From Mesorhabditis belari (taxonomy: Eukaryota; Nematoda; Chromadorea; Rhabditida; Rhabditidae): 64,000 nt of DNA. The first letter of the stretch is position 1, and the number at the start of each line of letters is the position of its first letter. The notes under the pieces were generated by a model. It ran no database searches, was not told the origin of the DNA, and worked only from the letters and a program-made list of their open reading frames with translations. Location of the stretch: positions 1,736,501 through 1,800,500 of the forward strand of contig CAUEEP010000937.1 of assembly GCA_958450365.1 (NCBI GenBank), given 5' to 3'. The position numbers and the translations under genes are program-made. Shown here piece after piece: positions 43,783-55,800 of the stretch.

Positions 43783-45264
43783 GTGTGTGCTGGTGGAAGG
43801 GGAGAAAACTCGGTCACATTCGAAAAAGGCGGGTGAATGGGAGATGAGGGGGGAGCTGAGAGGGGAGCTGAGGAAGGGGCTGCCTTTTGCTCCCCTCCAC
43901 CCCTCCACCCCTGCACCTACTCTGCCCAAAGAGGCCTAGGCACTTGCCCACTCTTGCCCCACCTCCCGTGTTCCCTTTCTTCTCGTCTTCTTCGGCAAAA
44001 GCAGCTGTCACAAATCGATGTGCATGTGCCTGCTCCTCTCTCTTTCTTGAGGCCCTTTCTTGAGCCTTTTCATGCCCTGTGGCTCTTTGAAGCATCTCTT
44101 TCCGCCAAACACACAAACAATCACCTGGCATTTGTGTGATAAACATAAAGCCAAGAGAGAACGGCTACGACACTTATAAGCAGCTAGAAAAGCCCGAGCG
44201 CTACTGTCGCGGCAAAAGGAAACCGTTGGTGTCTACGCCTTGCGGAGAATACTCGTCAACTCTCATAGTTGGTGAGTATTCAACTGGCCTTGTTCGTCAT
44301 AGGTTCATAGGCCTGGCCTTGTTCGTCGTCGACGACAGGGAAGACTTAATGATCGTCCGACTAGCGATGGTTGTTTGATTTTTGGCATTTTACAGTTTCC
44401 ACCGATTTTCTGGAGTCACGGATTGCAATGGGGCAACACAATGGGAAAACAAATTGTAATTAACAATAATTAACAATAACAAATGAGATTGTAAATGTTA
44501 AAATAGGAGATTTATGGAGACGTTTTGGGAAATATCACTCACTACAATTACCCAACTTTCTTCAAAACTGCTTAACAGTTTGCAAAAAACAAAGTACGGA
44601 TTGTACAAAGTGCGGATCGTACAAAGTGCGGATCGTACTAAACAAAGTACGGATAGCCTTCTAAAACTGCATTTCTTGCTGTCTAATGCTGCATTTCTTG
44701 TAAGTTTACAAGCAATCATATAAACTAATCGGCATCATGATCATGACTACCATACTTTTCTCGAACATCTAAACATGAAAGAGTTGTTTAAACACATGAA
44801 AGAGTTGTTTTTCAAGTTCCAAATACCCTCTGTAATCTCGGGGGAATCCCCTCGAGAGTGTCAAGGTTTCTCCCATCCTTTTCCCCCGTTTCTTTTCCTC
44901 TTTTTCCTCCTCTTTTCCCAAATCGACAACTTGTCCATAAAATTCGCTTTTGCCGCCAAACTTCCCCTTGAGTCTTTAATGAAAAACAGATATCCAACCG
45001 ACTGAAGTGGGATTTTAGAAAGCTTCAAAAGTTAAGCAAGTCAGGGTACGAATTGAATTGAATGGAACTGGATGGAATTGAATGGAATGGAATTGAATTG
45101 AATGAATTGAATTGAATGGAACTGGATGGAACTAGATGTCATCCAGAAAATCAGAAATTGACTAGCCAATTGACTGCCAAAACCAAAGTTAACCAAGCCA
45201 ACAAATCAACTTTTTAGCTTTTTGAATTTTAACAAAATAGGATAAAAGAATTCTTTATTTATTC
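43783..45264. other. Intergenic upstream of the Ig gene, no gene seen
   Basis: Should contain the Ig gene promoter near 43783-44100; no motif recognised. A plus-strand frame at 44136-44378 (KPRENGYDTYKQLEKPER) has some coding character but no start context or homology I can name. A GTACAAAGTGCGGATC repeat lies at 44590-44655 and AATTGAATGGAACTGG at 45045-45135. Confidence 0.5.
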
Positions 45265-45547
45265 AGTAGTGTAGTACAGGTTTCAGTATAGGTTTCAGTA
45301 TAGGTTTCAGTGCGTTTATAGGTTTCAGTACAGGTTTGAGTACAGGTTTGAGTACAGGTTTCAGTACAGGTTAGGTACAGGTTTTGAGTACGGGTTTGGG
45401 TACGGGTTTCAGAACAGGTTTCAGTAGGTTTCAGTAGGTTTCAGTAGGTTTCAGTAGATTTCAGTAGATTTCAGTAGGTTTCAGTAGGTTTCAGTAGATT
45501 TCAGTAGATTTCAGTAGGTTTCAGTAGGTTTCAGTAGGTTTCAGTAG
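45265..45547. repeat. 10-bp repeat, unit AGGTTTCAGT
   Basis: About 26 units, earlier ones with inserted ACAG or ATAG, later ones strictly 10 bp (AGGTTTCAGT/AGATTTCAGT). Confidence 0.93.
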
Positions 45548-45776
45548 TGCGTCATAATTATGGGCCTGATGGTGTCAGCTTTATCTGTGATCATTTGGTG
45601 CCATCTATGTATACGTTGTTATTTTATATTTTTTTTTTTTTTTAATTTTTACCCCCCGTGTTTTATTTATATTTTTTATGATTATCAGGTTTCCCTAGAT
45701 GGTTTATTGAGTACCTAAATAGAAATCGTGTATTTATAGATGGTAAGCAGGACCTTTTCTCCTCGAAACTTGCTCA

Positions 45777-46215
45777 ATGCTTTGCGGGCTTTTGAGTAAT
45801 TTTTCGGAGTTTTTATGCGGTTCTCGTGAACCCGAGGTGACGATTAAACGCTTCAAGGAATTGGGAACCAATGCTGATAGAGCTGGTCGAGGAAAACGGC
45901 ATTCTGTAGTGATTCAGTCCAGCATCAAAAAAGTGCCAGAGAGCCAACCCGGAACCTCTTCGAAACCGGAATCGGAGTTTGGCTCATGGCAAGCCAAATA
46001 AAAATTTCTGAGCCTAGAAGCTGTTATCGAACATCATCGAACACCACATCGAACCACATCGAACAGTTATCTCGTTAAAGAAAGCGCTCCCTTAAAGCAT
46101 GGGACGAGCTTGACGAGCTTTTCGAGTCTACTTGCGTGCCACAGTTGAAGTCTTGAAGCGTCGTCTTGAAGCGGGCAAGCCTAACGACAGGCACAAACCC
46201 AAAAAAGGCGCAATA
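45777..46215 (+). pseudogene. Internally deleted Tc1-type transposon
   Basis: One plus frame keeps an N-terminal HTH-like piece (TIKRFKELGTNADRAGRGKR); about 130 bp later another frame keeps the typical C-terminal tail (RATVEVLKRRLEAGKPNDR). The DDE catalytic middle is missing. IS630/Tc1/mariner assignment rests on these two motif types. Ends not determined. Confidence 0.6.
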
Positions 46216-46431
46216 TAGGCAATTGCGACGCGGGCGGGCATGTGTGCTGCAAGCTTTCACGGGCGTCGTCTACGGCGCCGCTGTACGTACGGAGCCGAAG
46301 CCTAGGTAAATAGCAGGCCACAAGGAAAGCCTTTGAGTTTTAGTGAAATAAAGTGTTGTTATAGAATCAAAATTGCAGAAAAGAAAAACAAGCATATAAA
46401 ACAAATTTACTGAGTCTAAATAAGGTGCAGA

Positions 46432-46715
46432 GTGAAAAAATTCCTCCCGCCCGTTATAGGGAAAGCACTTTGCCGTGTTCCCAGATTGCAATCCTATCAA
46501 ACACTTGTCTGCCGAAATGCAACGAAAATAAAAGGGAACGTGTTGTTCAAAATGTTGTTCAAAACGAGTCAAGGCCTTTCGACCAAGGTACAAGAAATTT
46601 GGAAAGCGATTCCAACAAGGAAACTCGAGAAACTGGTTGCAAGGATTTCAACAAGGAAACTGGTTGCCATCTACATGAAATTATTCGAGTTAAAGGCACG
46701 AGCACGATACTGAAA
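46432..46715 (+). pseudogene. Tc1/mariner transposase C-terminal fragment, frameshifted
   Basis: KVQEIWKAIPTRKLEKLV is the familiar C-terminal motif of Tc1-like transposases (W..IP...L..L). The final GTSTxx end appears in the other frame (HEIIRVKGTST), so there is a frameshift near 46660. Confidence 0.65.
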
Positions 46716-46741
46716 TAGTTCTTTTTGTTTTTAAGAAAAGA

Positions 46742-46806
46742 CCCTTGAGCCTTGAACTACGACCCCGGGCCGCAAGCCACTCGGCCACTCGGCTACTGAG
46801 CCCGTA
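46742..46806 (-). other. tRNA-like A-box/B-box module
   Basis: Read on the minus strand: TAGCCGAGTGGCCGAGTGG (with a duplicated GAGTGGCC) and 25 nt later GTAGTTCAAGGCTC. Acceptor-stem halves do not pair, so it is not a working tRNA gene. Confidence 0.5.
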
Positions 46807-46904
46807 TGCTACACTCCGGGAAAAGTTCTGGTGGCGTCTCTGATCTTTACGTCTTCACCTTTGCTCTTTACGGTAAAACGTCTACAGTTTCCTCGACTTT
46901 TCCT

Positions 46905-47345
46905 CGGAAAATTCCTCTGGAAGTTCCTCTGGAAGTTCCTCTGGAAGTTCCTCGGAAAATTCCTTTGGAAGTTCCTCTGGAAGTTCCTCTGGAAGTTCCT
47001 CTGGAAGTTCCTCTGGAAGTTCCTCTGGAAGTTCCTCGGAAAATTCCTCTGGAAGTTCCTCGGAAAATTCCTCTGGAAGTTCCTCGGAAAATTCCTCTGG
47101 AAGTTCCTCTGGAAGTTCCTCTGGAAGTTCCTCTGGAAGTTCCACTGGAAGTTCCTCTGGAAGTTCCTCTGGAAGTTCCTCGGAAAATTCCTCTGGAAGT
47201 TCCTCGGAAAATTCCTCTGGAAGTTCCTCTGGAAGTTCCTCTGGAAGTTCCTCTGGAAGTTCCTCGGAAAATTCCTCTGGAAGTTCCTCTGGAAGTTCCT
47301 CTGGAAGTTCCACTGGAAGTTCCTCTGGAAGTTCCTCTGGAAGTT
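46905..47345. repeat. 12-bp minisatellite, units CTCTGGAAGTTC / CTCGGAAAATTC
   Basis: About 37 units. Flanked by an inverted pair, GGTAAAACGTCTACAGTTTCC (46872) and its counterpart at about 47389-47412, so the array sits inside a small foldback. Confidence 0.95.
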
Positions 47346-47426
47346 CGGAAAGTTTTACCGAAAACTTTCTGGAAGAAAATTACATTCCGCCGGAAAACTA
47401 TAGACGTTTTACCTGAAAGATCACGC

Positions 47427-47486
47427 TTTTTTTTAGCCCACTGTGGGCCTCTGGAAGTTTCCTTTTCCTGTGGGCTAAAAAAAAAG
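47427..47486. repeat. Hairpin TTTTTTTTAGCCCAC ... GTGGGCTAAAAAAAA
   Basis: 15-bp perfect arms around a 29-bp loop. Confidence 0.9.
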
Positions 47487-47489
47487 GCT

Positions 47490-48971
47490 GTAAATCGTCT
47501 TTTCGAATGAAATTTTTATCAAAGAGAATTCTTTTCGATTCACCGGAATTCAAAAATAGCAAAAAGCAAAATGAACAACTGAGAATGCATTAAAAGCAAG
47601 AAAAAAAAGCAAGTAAGCAAAGCCGCTACAGAATATACAGCAAAAAATGAATGTGTATTTGTTTTTTGGCAATTCGGTGGAATGATGAGGGTCAAAGAAT
47701 CACAAAATACAGTTCGATTTCGGAAAAAGAAAAAGGAATCCCGCACGGATCCCGCACGAAGAAAAAGCACGAAAAAACTGATGCAAAAAGGCAAAAAGCT
47801 GACACCAAAAATGGGGTTAGATTTAGGGAAAAATGCTAAACGAAAAAAAAAAAGCAGAGAAAAATATCACAGTATGAATGGTGAATGGGTGGAACTGGAC
47901 ATGGGCTGATTGATCCGATTCGGGATTGGAAGAGATCTGGTGCTCGTTCTAAGCGGGTAAACTGTTTAGGCAACTGTTTAGTCATTTTCCTTGACTAAAC
48001 AGTTGCCTAAAAGCTACCGTACTTGAGCAGTTAAGCAGTAAAGCAGTTCGTTCTTCTACAGAATAGCAAAGGTCGAATCTGTGCCAATCTGCCAGTTGGT
48101 TGGTTTTGATTGGTTTTGTTTTGGTTTGGTTCAACTTAGTAAACTACTGGGATCAATTTTTGCATCAAGTCCAAGATTAGATCATCTGTAAGTTTGAATC
48201 CAGCTCTGGCTCGTGTTGGACTGGTTTGGATCCAGCTCTGGCTCGTGTTGGACTGGTCAAATCGATCTAAGATCAGGCTTAGGCTTGGATGGGAATTAGG
48301 ATCAGAATTAGGATCAGAATTAAGATGCAGTCTAAACCAGGCCAGGATCAAGTCTGTTTTTTGAATACCAGATTAGAACAGGTTTGGCATGGGTTGATTT
48401 ATCTGTTTCGAGATTAGAAAGGGTCTGACTCTGACCCCGGGGTGAAACAGGGTCCAGCTGGCTTGGCAAAGGTTGATCCAGTCCAATCTTTGGCCTAGCC
48501 TTGTCTGGCCTTCCAGTCTTGTCCGATGTCCGACAAAACAGGCCCGATCTTGGCTCAATCCAGAGCAATTGAAGTCTGGAAAGAAGTCCAGGTCACCTGG
48601 AATCCCGAGACTTACCCAGTTCTGGGAACAATTTGACCAGTCCAACACAAGCTGATTCAAAATCCCTGACCCTGGACAATCTGATTAGTCCAGGTTGGAT
48701 TCAAAAACAGATCTGAAACAGGGTCCAGCTGGCTTGGCAAAGGTTGATTCGGTCCAATCTTTGGCAAAAGTTGATCCCGGTCCAATCCAACCGGTGGTTT
48801 GGCTCTGGTTCTGGACAGCCTAGACCCTAGACCAGTCTAGACTTAGGCCTAGATCGTCTGGAACTAATTCCAAGCAACCTGGACTCCAACGGATTCTGGC
48901 TACCAGCAACTGGGGCCTAGGTGCTTAGGGCCGACAGATAACAGAACCAACAACAACATGAGTCAGTCTGA
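47490..48971. other. Intergenic, no gene seen
   Basis: Low-complexity purine-rich DNA (47690-47860), a 17-bp inverted pair GCAACTGTTTAGTCA near 47965-48010, and degenerate GGTCCAGCTGGCTTGGCAAAGGTTGAT repeats at 48450-48790. Confidence 0.5.
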
Positions 48972-49265
48972 CTAGAGAAGAGTACTAGATCACCGTGGGA
49001 TTTTGATAGGATTCGCCCATCTGATAGAAAATCGAACGGGGAAACTGATTCTGTAATCAAAATCTGTCAAATAGCTCGCAAACGTAAGATTTCTGGCCTC
49101 TAAGTTTTTGCTATACACTCTTGAGTTGAGTTGACGCTTAGTTTTCAACGACATGGTGTAGCGGGTAGTGTGCCTGTCTACGGAACTAATCAGAGATATC
49201 TGTGGTGGGTTCGAATCCCCCACTTGACAAACGAAACGTTTTTCTTTTCTTGGTACTCTTCTCTA
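48972..49265. mobile_element. Short-TIR element with a tRNA-like core
   Basis: The 13-bp inverted pair TAGAGAAGAGTAC/GTACTCTTCTCTA bounds the segment. Near the right end is a tRNA-like module on the plus strand: A-box TGGTGTAGCGGGTAGTG (49154-49170) and B-box GGGTTCGAATCC (49207-49218). The T-stem pairs 4 of 5, but the acceptor stem does not. Confidence 0.6.
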
Positions 49266-49369
49266 GTGAGGCTGGTAAGCTTGAAAGCTTGATCTAACTG
49301 GGCTAAAACAAGAATCTCCCAAATCAGATCAAGCATTCTGTCTAGATTGTGAAAACAGAATTAATATCG

Positions 49370-49675
49370 GATCGAATCTTAGCCTTGTTTTAATTGGATC
49401 GGATCTTAGCCTTATTTTAATCGGATCGGATCTTAGTCTTATTTTAATCGGATCGGATCTTAGCCTTATTTTAATTGGATCGGATCTTAGCCTTATTTTA
49501 ATTGGATCGGATCTTAGCCTTATTTTAATTGGATCGGATCTTAGTCTTATTTTAATCGGATCGGATCTTAGTCTTATTTTAATCGGATCGGATCTTAGTC
49601 TTATTTTAATCGGATCGGATCTTAGTCTTATTTTAATCGGATCGGATCTTAGCCTTGTTTTAATCGGATCAAATC
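49370..49675. repeat. 27-bp minisatellite, unit ATCGGATCGGATCTTAGTCTTATTTTA
   Basis: About 11 copies, C/T and G/A variants, just beyond the 3' end of the SET gene. Confidence 0.95.
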
Positions 49676-49855
49676 GATCGACACTTGTCAGAACGACTCA
49701 AAACTGTCAGAACAAAGAGATTTCTCAATAAAGTATAGATTTGGATTCGGAAAATGGGAAAATGAAGAAGATGTAAACACTCAGTAAAATTCTAAACGTT
49801 TCTAAACGTTTCCTTACTATCAAAACAATGCTTTTTGTGAAAAACTGGCACCGGT

Positions 49856-52800
49856 TTATGGAGAAAAATAAAAAATAAAAAATAAAAACTGAAAAAGAAA
49901 AAGAAAATTGAAAGAAAACTGAAATTCGAGAGGATTTTTGATAGCTGAAATATACATCATAGTACCCGTCGATAAGAAATGCAAAAAGGTGGATGATTGG
50001 ATGATTGGGAGAAAGATGTTATTATATAGATTAGACCTGGGAAAATTCCAAGCCGCACCAAAATCCAGCTTCGTTTTCTCCAGCCGCCTCTTGGCCGATT
50101 GCTGGAAAATCTTGGCCATCATTTCTAGGAAAGTCTTGATCAATTTCATTTAAATCTTTTTGTCCCTGATTTCAATCGATAGAGAATGAAATTCTGCGTT
50201 AATTGACGCAAAAAGCAAAAAGGTTGGAGTGAAATTGATCGAGGTATGACCGAGATTGGTTGAGACTGAGGCTAAGACTGAGGCTGAGGCCTGGCTGAGA
50301 CTGAGGCTGAGGCCTGGCTGAGGCCTGGCTGAGACTAATTGGCTGAGGCTTTTCCGTTGTATGCCTATTGACGTTCGCACCGAAAATTCCCAGGTCTAGT
50401 GTAGACTGTAATCTAGTGAGAAATGCGTAATTCAACCGTCATTAGAAAACTAGCGTAACCCCAGCGAGCCACCGTAATCCCATTGTCAACAAGGGGATTT
50501 GGATTACGGTAGTTTTCCGAATTTCGGTAGTTTTAGATTCAGATTACGGTAGTTTTAGAAAACATTTTGATTAAGAGAAACACAGTTCACGAATAGTTCA
50601 AAGTAGGGATGGGATTTACTTCGAAAAACTGAAACACATTTTTGAAACACATCTCTGGAACATTGTCGAGATCTCGGGATATAAAAGATCCAGTGTTTCG
50701 AGTTTAGGCACAAAGTGAAAGCGTTAAAAAGTGGTAGATCAATGTTTGAATCAAAGTTCAATGAGATGTTTTCAATCCGATAGCTCTAGATGATCGAGAT
50801 ATAGATGATCGAGATATAGATGATCGAGATCTAGATGATCTGGATCTAGATCGAGATCTAGATGATCTGGATCTAGATGATCTGGATCTAGATTGAGATC
50901 TAGATGATCTGGATCTAGATGATCTGGATCTAGATGATCTGGATCTAGATGATCTGGATCTAGATTGAGATCTAGATGATCTGGATCTAGATGATCTGGA
51001 TCTAGATTGAGATCTAGATGATCTGGATCTAGATGATCTGGATCTAGATGATCTGGATCTAGATGATCTGGATCTAGATTGAGATCTAGATGATCTGGAT
51101 CTAGATGATCTGGATCTAGATGATCTGGATCTAGATGATCTGGATCTAGATTGAGATCTAGATGATCTGGATCTAGATGATCTGGATCTAGATCGAGATC
51201 TAGATGATCTGGATCTAGATGATCTGGATCTAGATGATCTGGATCTAGATGATCGAGATCTAGATCGAGATCTAGATGATCTGGATCTAGATGATCTGGA
51301 TCTAGATGATCTGGATCTAGATTGAGATCTAGATGAGCTTTAGGCTAGATTAGGTCATTGTTGCGTTGATTGAGTCGATCTTGAGTCGATCGACGAGTCT
51401 GTCCAAGCGTGGTGAGCCTTTTGGTGCCTGAAGCTTAAAATCCTTTGGTTTAACTTAAAAACAAACTCTTAAATAAACTTTTAAATAAACTATTAAAAAT
51501 TTAAAAATCGAATTCAAACAAAATGCGAATACTTTGCCAAATTTACGAATTTTCACAAAACTCGCATTTCACAAAACATTGTGAAATCGATCCTAAACGG
51601 TGTTCAGTATTTACGGCGACTTCTTTTTAAGTAGCTCCCAAGCATCAAGTTCAACTCTAATGTGTTAAGTGCTACGTAAAATATTGAGGCCCTTATTCTT
51701 GGCTACATTTCTCTATTCAAGGTTTTCCAATTGGAGATATACAACTCATTTTATTAGAGAGCTTCAATATTTTAATTAACACTTAGCACATTAAAATTGA
51801 ATTTCTACCAAAAAAAAGCGCGCTAAAAGAAAAAGGAAAAGGAAAAAGAAGCTAATCGATCAAAAACAGAGTTAATCTATCAAAATCGTTGTAAATATTG
51901 AAAATCCAGTCTATTCTATTAAATGTAAATCTCCTATAAACAAACGTACCTTCTTTTCTTTTGTGCTCTCTTCCATTTTTTCCATTTTCTTCTCATCAAC
52001 GATCTTTATTGAACTTGAAGAGGAGAATGGCTAAAAAAGACGTGTAACTTTTAAGTATTAGGTTGGTGAATTGAAAACTGCGGGACTTTGAACTAAAATT
52101 TATTCAACATAAAACCATCAATTCATTCCAAATAATTTCCATTATTATTGACGACTTCTGCCCATTTTACAGGCAATTTGCGGATTCCTCTTTCGTAGTT
52201 GGATTTTGGTTTTGAATCGAAAAACTTTCAAAGCCAATTTTCGACTTCTTCTTCCGAATCGAAGTGTTCTCCCGCAAGCTCATTACTCATGATCCGGAAT
52301 AAATAGTAATCAAAAGGAGCTGGACTGTATGGGTAATGCGCCAGGAGTCCCCAAACAAGGCTATTTATTTTAGAGCTAGTCAGTTTTGCAACATGAGGGC
52401 GCGCGTTGGAGAACGATCTTTGACTTGGAGGGCCTATTCTTCTTCAGCGATTCATTCACCTTTCCCAACTGTTCACTGTATTTGATTGCATTAACGGTCG
52501 CCTTGCTATCCAGCAACTCCCAGTACACCACTCCCTCCATAACCCAGAAAACGCAGAGCATAAACTTCTTCTGGTGCAAATCGGGCTTGGGGTCACTTTC
52601 GGGTTTCTCGCCTGACCCCACCCATTGCCGCTTCCTCTTCTTCTTCCTCGACTTCTGCCCATTTTACAGGCAATTTGCGGATTTCTCTTTCGTAGTAGGG
52701 TTTTGGTTTGTGTGTGAGACAAGTGTGAGACTCAGGACTGGAGATGTCCCAGTTTGAGCACTTTCTTCAAAAGAAACCCATTTTGGTGTCAATAGAGAAG

Positions 52801-55800
52801 TTGTAGAGAATCAAAAATTAGGCTTATAGCCAAATTTCCAAAAAGATACACTTAGCAGTTTCGCTTAAAATGTTTTGTGAAATGCGAGTTTTGTGAAAAT
52901 TCGTAAATTTGGCATTTCTTGAAAAGCAGTTTTTGAATCGTTCTGAAAATTTGGATATAAGCTTGATTTTTGATTCTCTACAACTTTTCCATTGACACAA
53001 AAATGGGTTTCTTTTGAAGAAAGTGCTCAAACTGGCCCATATGACAATAGCCGGCAGTTTTCAATTTACCAACCCAATATTTAAAATATTTAAAGCCAAA
53101 CCTGTAATCTTCTCTCAATGTTTCGCTTCTCGGGAAACTTTATGAAAGCATATGGATGTTGATTAACGAAATAGTGCTGATTTCTAGGCAATTTCTTGAT
53201 GATTCGAGTCTTCGAGTGCATCTCGAACTCGCAGAAGAGAATGTCTTTTTCCTGAAAAGTTTCTGAAAAATTGAAAAACTGAAAACTGAAAAGCTGAAGA
53301 TTTTCTAATATTCATCTCTAATAATTTTATATTTTCTTGTCAAAAAGCTTTTTATTATAAGCTTTATACTTTCCAGCTTGTCAAAAAAGCTTTCTATAAT
53401 TTCCAGCTTGTCAAAAAGCTTTCTATACTTTCCATCTTGTCAAAAACCTTACCAAAAGTCGTGGAATCGATGGGTATCCCTCTGTCCAGATTGAGGATTT
53501 CAGCACCGAACATCGCCCAACCGCTGCATTTAATGGCAATGTATCATACATTTGAGTGGAGAGCACCTGAAGATTCTTTTCTTTTCTTTTTCTTTTCTTT
53601 TTCTTTTACAGATAATTCTATAGATTCTTGTAAATCTTTCAATTCCTTACCTCATTTGGATGGAATTTCCTCGTCGGATCCTTGAATGTCTCGTGTGGAC
53701 GGGCATAATAGAAACCGAAGATCCATCTGAATGAGTGATTGGAAAAATTGGAAACAAAAAAATGCTCATGCTTTGCTTGACATATTAAGAAGTGGAAAAG
53801 GTGAATGAGGCTTTTAGAAAGTCTGATTTGAGTTTTTGAAATGATGGAAGTATCAGAATGGAAAACTGAGCTGTTTAGGCTGCTTCTTCTTTAGTAGCGA
53901 CTCCAGTACTCTACTTTAATGTCTATTGGGTACTTTCGTATCTTTGCTCCGTCAACGAAAACAGAATAAATGTAAATTTCACCCGCCTTTGCCACTAGTT
54001 TGGTAAAAATAAGCGGGGAAATTGTATAAACGACTTTATTATTTTTATGTTCATAATTCTAGCTAAAATCTATTCAAAACCATATCAAAACTAGGAAAAA
54101 ATGCTAAAATTCAATGAAGTAAGCAGTTAAAGATCAATTTACATATAAATCGGTTATAAAATTGAGTACTTCCGCATTTTTGCCTGATTATAGGAGTTTG
54201 ATCCGGGCCCCGCCCCTTTGCCATTGGCAATCTAACTTTGAGCTTTAGCTTTCTTGGTGTTGGGCTATCCAATTTTGATATTCTTGTTATCATTAGATGC
54301 GCCAAGTCTTTCTCTATCGATTGGTACAAAAACTATTTAAATTAGACAATCCAAAACCAAGATATTTGAGCTTAAAGTTAGATTGCCAATGGCAAAAGGG
54401 GCCGGGCGCGTATAAAAGGTGGGACATGCTCCGCCCTCTTCGCCATTGGCTATCAAACATTGAGCTCAAATATCTTGATGTTCGGCTGTTCAATTTCAAT
54501 ATTCTTGGTATGAGTTGGGACGTATAAAAGATGGGACACGCCTCGCCCCTTTGCCATTAGCAATCTAGCTTTAAGCTCAAATTTCTTGGTTTTGGATTGA
54601 CCAATTTCAATGGTTTTTATACCAATCGATAGAGAAAGATTTAGCGCATCTAATGATATTAAAAATATCAAAATTGGATAGCCCAACACCAAGAAAGCTA
54701 AAGCTCAAAGTTGCCAATGGGAAAAGAGGCGGGTTTGTATGAAATGTCCGGTAATCCTTTGCCCGGCTAACCAAAACCGAATAAATTTGTGCTTTCTTTT
54801 GTATTCTGCATCAATTTATGCCTAAAGAAGTCGAATTATAATCTCTTTTCGTTTTAAACCTTTCTGAAATTCCTTTCATTTCACCTCTTCCCATCGCTCG
54901 TCAAGATCAACCGCTCCACCCGCATGATGCCAACATTTTGACGTGAGAACTCTCGGATTGGAAGTTGTGAGGAGCTAAAAGAGAAGAATTCATTTAAAAG
55001 AATTCATTTAAAAGAATTCATTTAAAATAATTCAATTAAAATAATTCATTTAAAATAATTCATTTAAAAGAATTCATTTAAAAGAATTCAATTAAAATAA
55101 TTCATTTAAAAGAATCGTTTTAAAATAATTCATTGCCAACATTAACTCCTTAATATTTATAATCTCCTTAAATATTATATTTGAAGACTTACGGCTTCTT
55201 TATTTTCAGTGTTCTTTTCACTTTCTTTTCGTTATCCGCTTCCGATTGTTCGAGAGACTTTCTTAGGGATTTTTTGTGCTGAAAATTTTGTTGAAAAGAG
55301 ATTTTATGCAAAGCTTTTTTTTCACCTCATCACCCGTCAATTTCTCCACGTAAACGCTTTCATTTAATCGAATCTGAATTGTTCTTTGGTTTTTGGTAGA
55401 TTACTTTCGCAAACCTGGATCCCGTACTCGTTGACGAGCGCCTTAAAATAGGTACAGCCGGGAAAGCTCACTTCGGGTTGATTCTGGAAAAGAGGAATTG
55501 AATTTGAGAAGTTTTTTAAAGATAATATTGTTAATATTATTAATATTATTATTAGTATTATTAATATTATCAATATATTATCAATATTTATTAATATTAT
55601 TCTTCAAAATCTTTGAAATTCTTGAAATTCTTGAAATTCTTGAAATATTGGGTTGTTAGGCGCTATATAATTAGATAGTTAGGCACTATATTGTTAGATA
55701 TAGTTAGGTAGTTGTGATTTCTATTAAATAAGTAAGTGTAAGTCTAGAGTAGGCGGAGGAAAGGAATGCTGTAACTATTGGGTTGGTGAATTGAAAACTG

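Noticed and set aside
46806..47510. Open frame rich in PLEV/KFLW/ELPEE repeats
   Set aside because: 12-bp minisatellite open in several frames on both strands; flanking sequence is non-coding.
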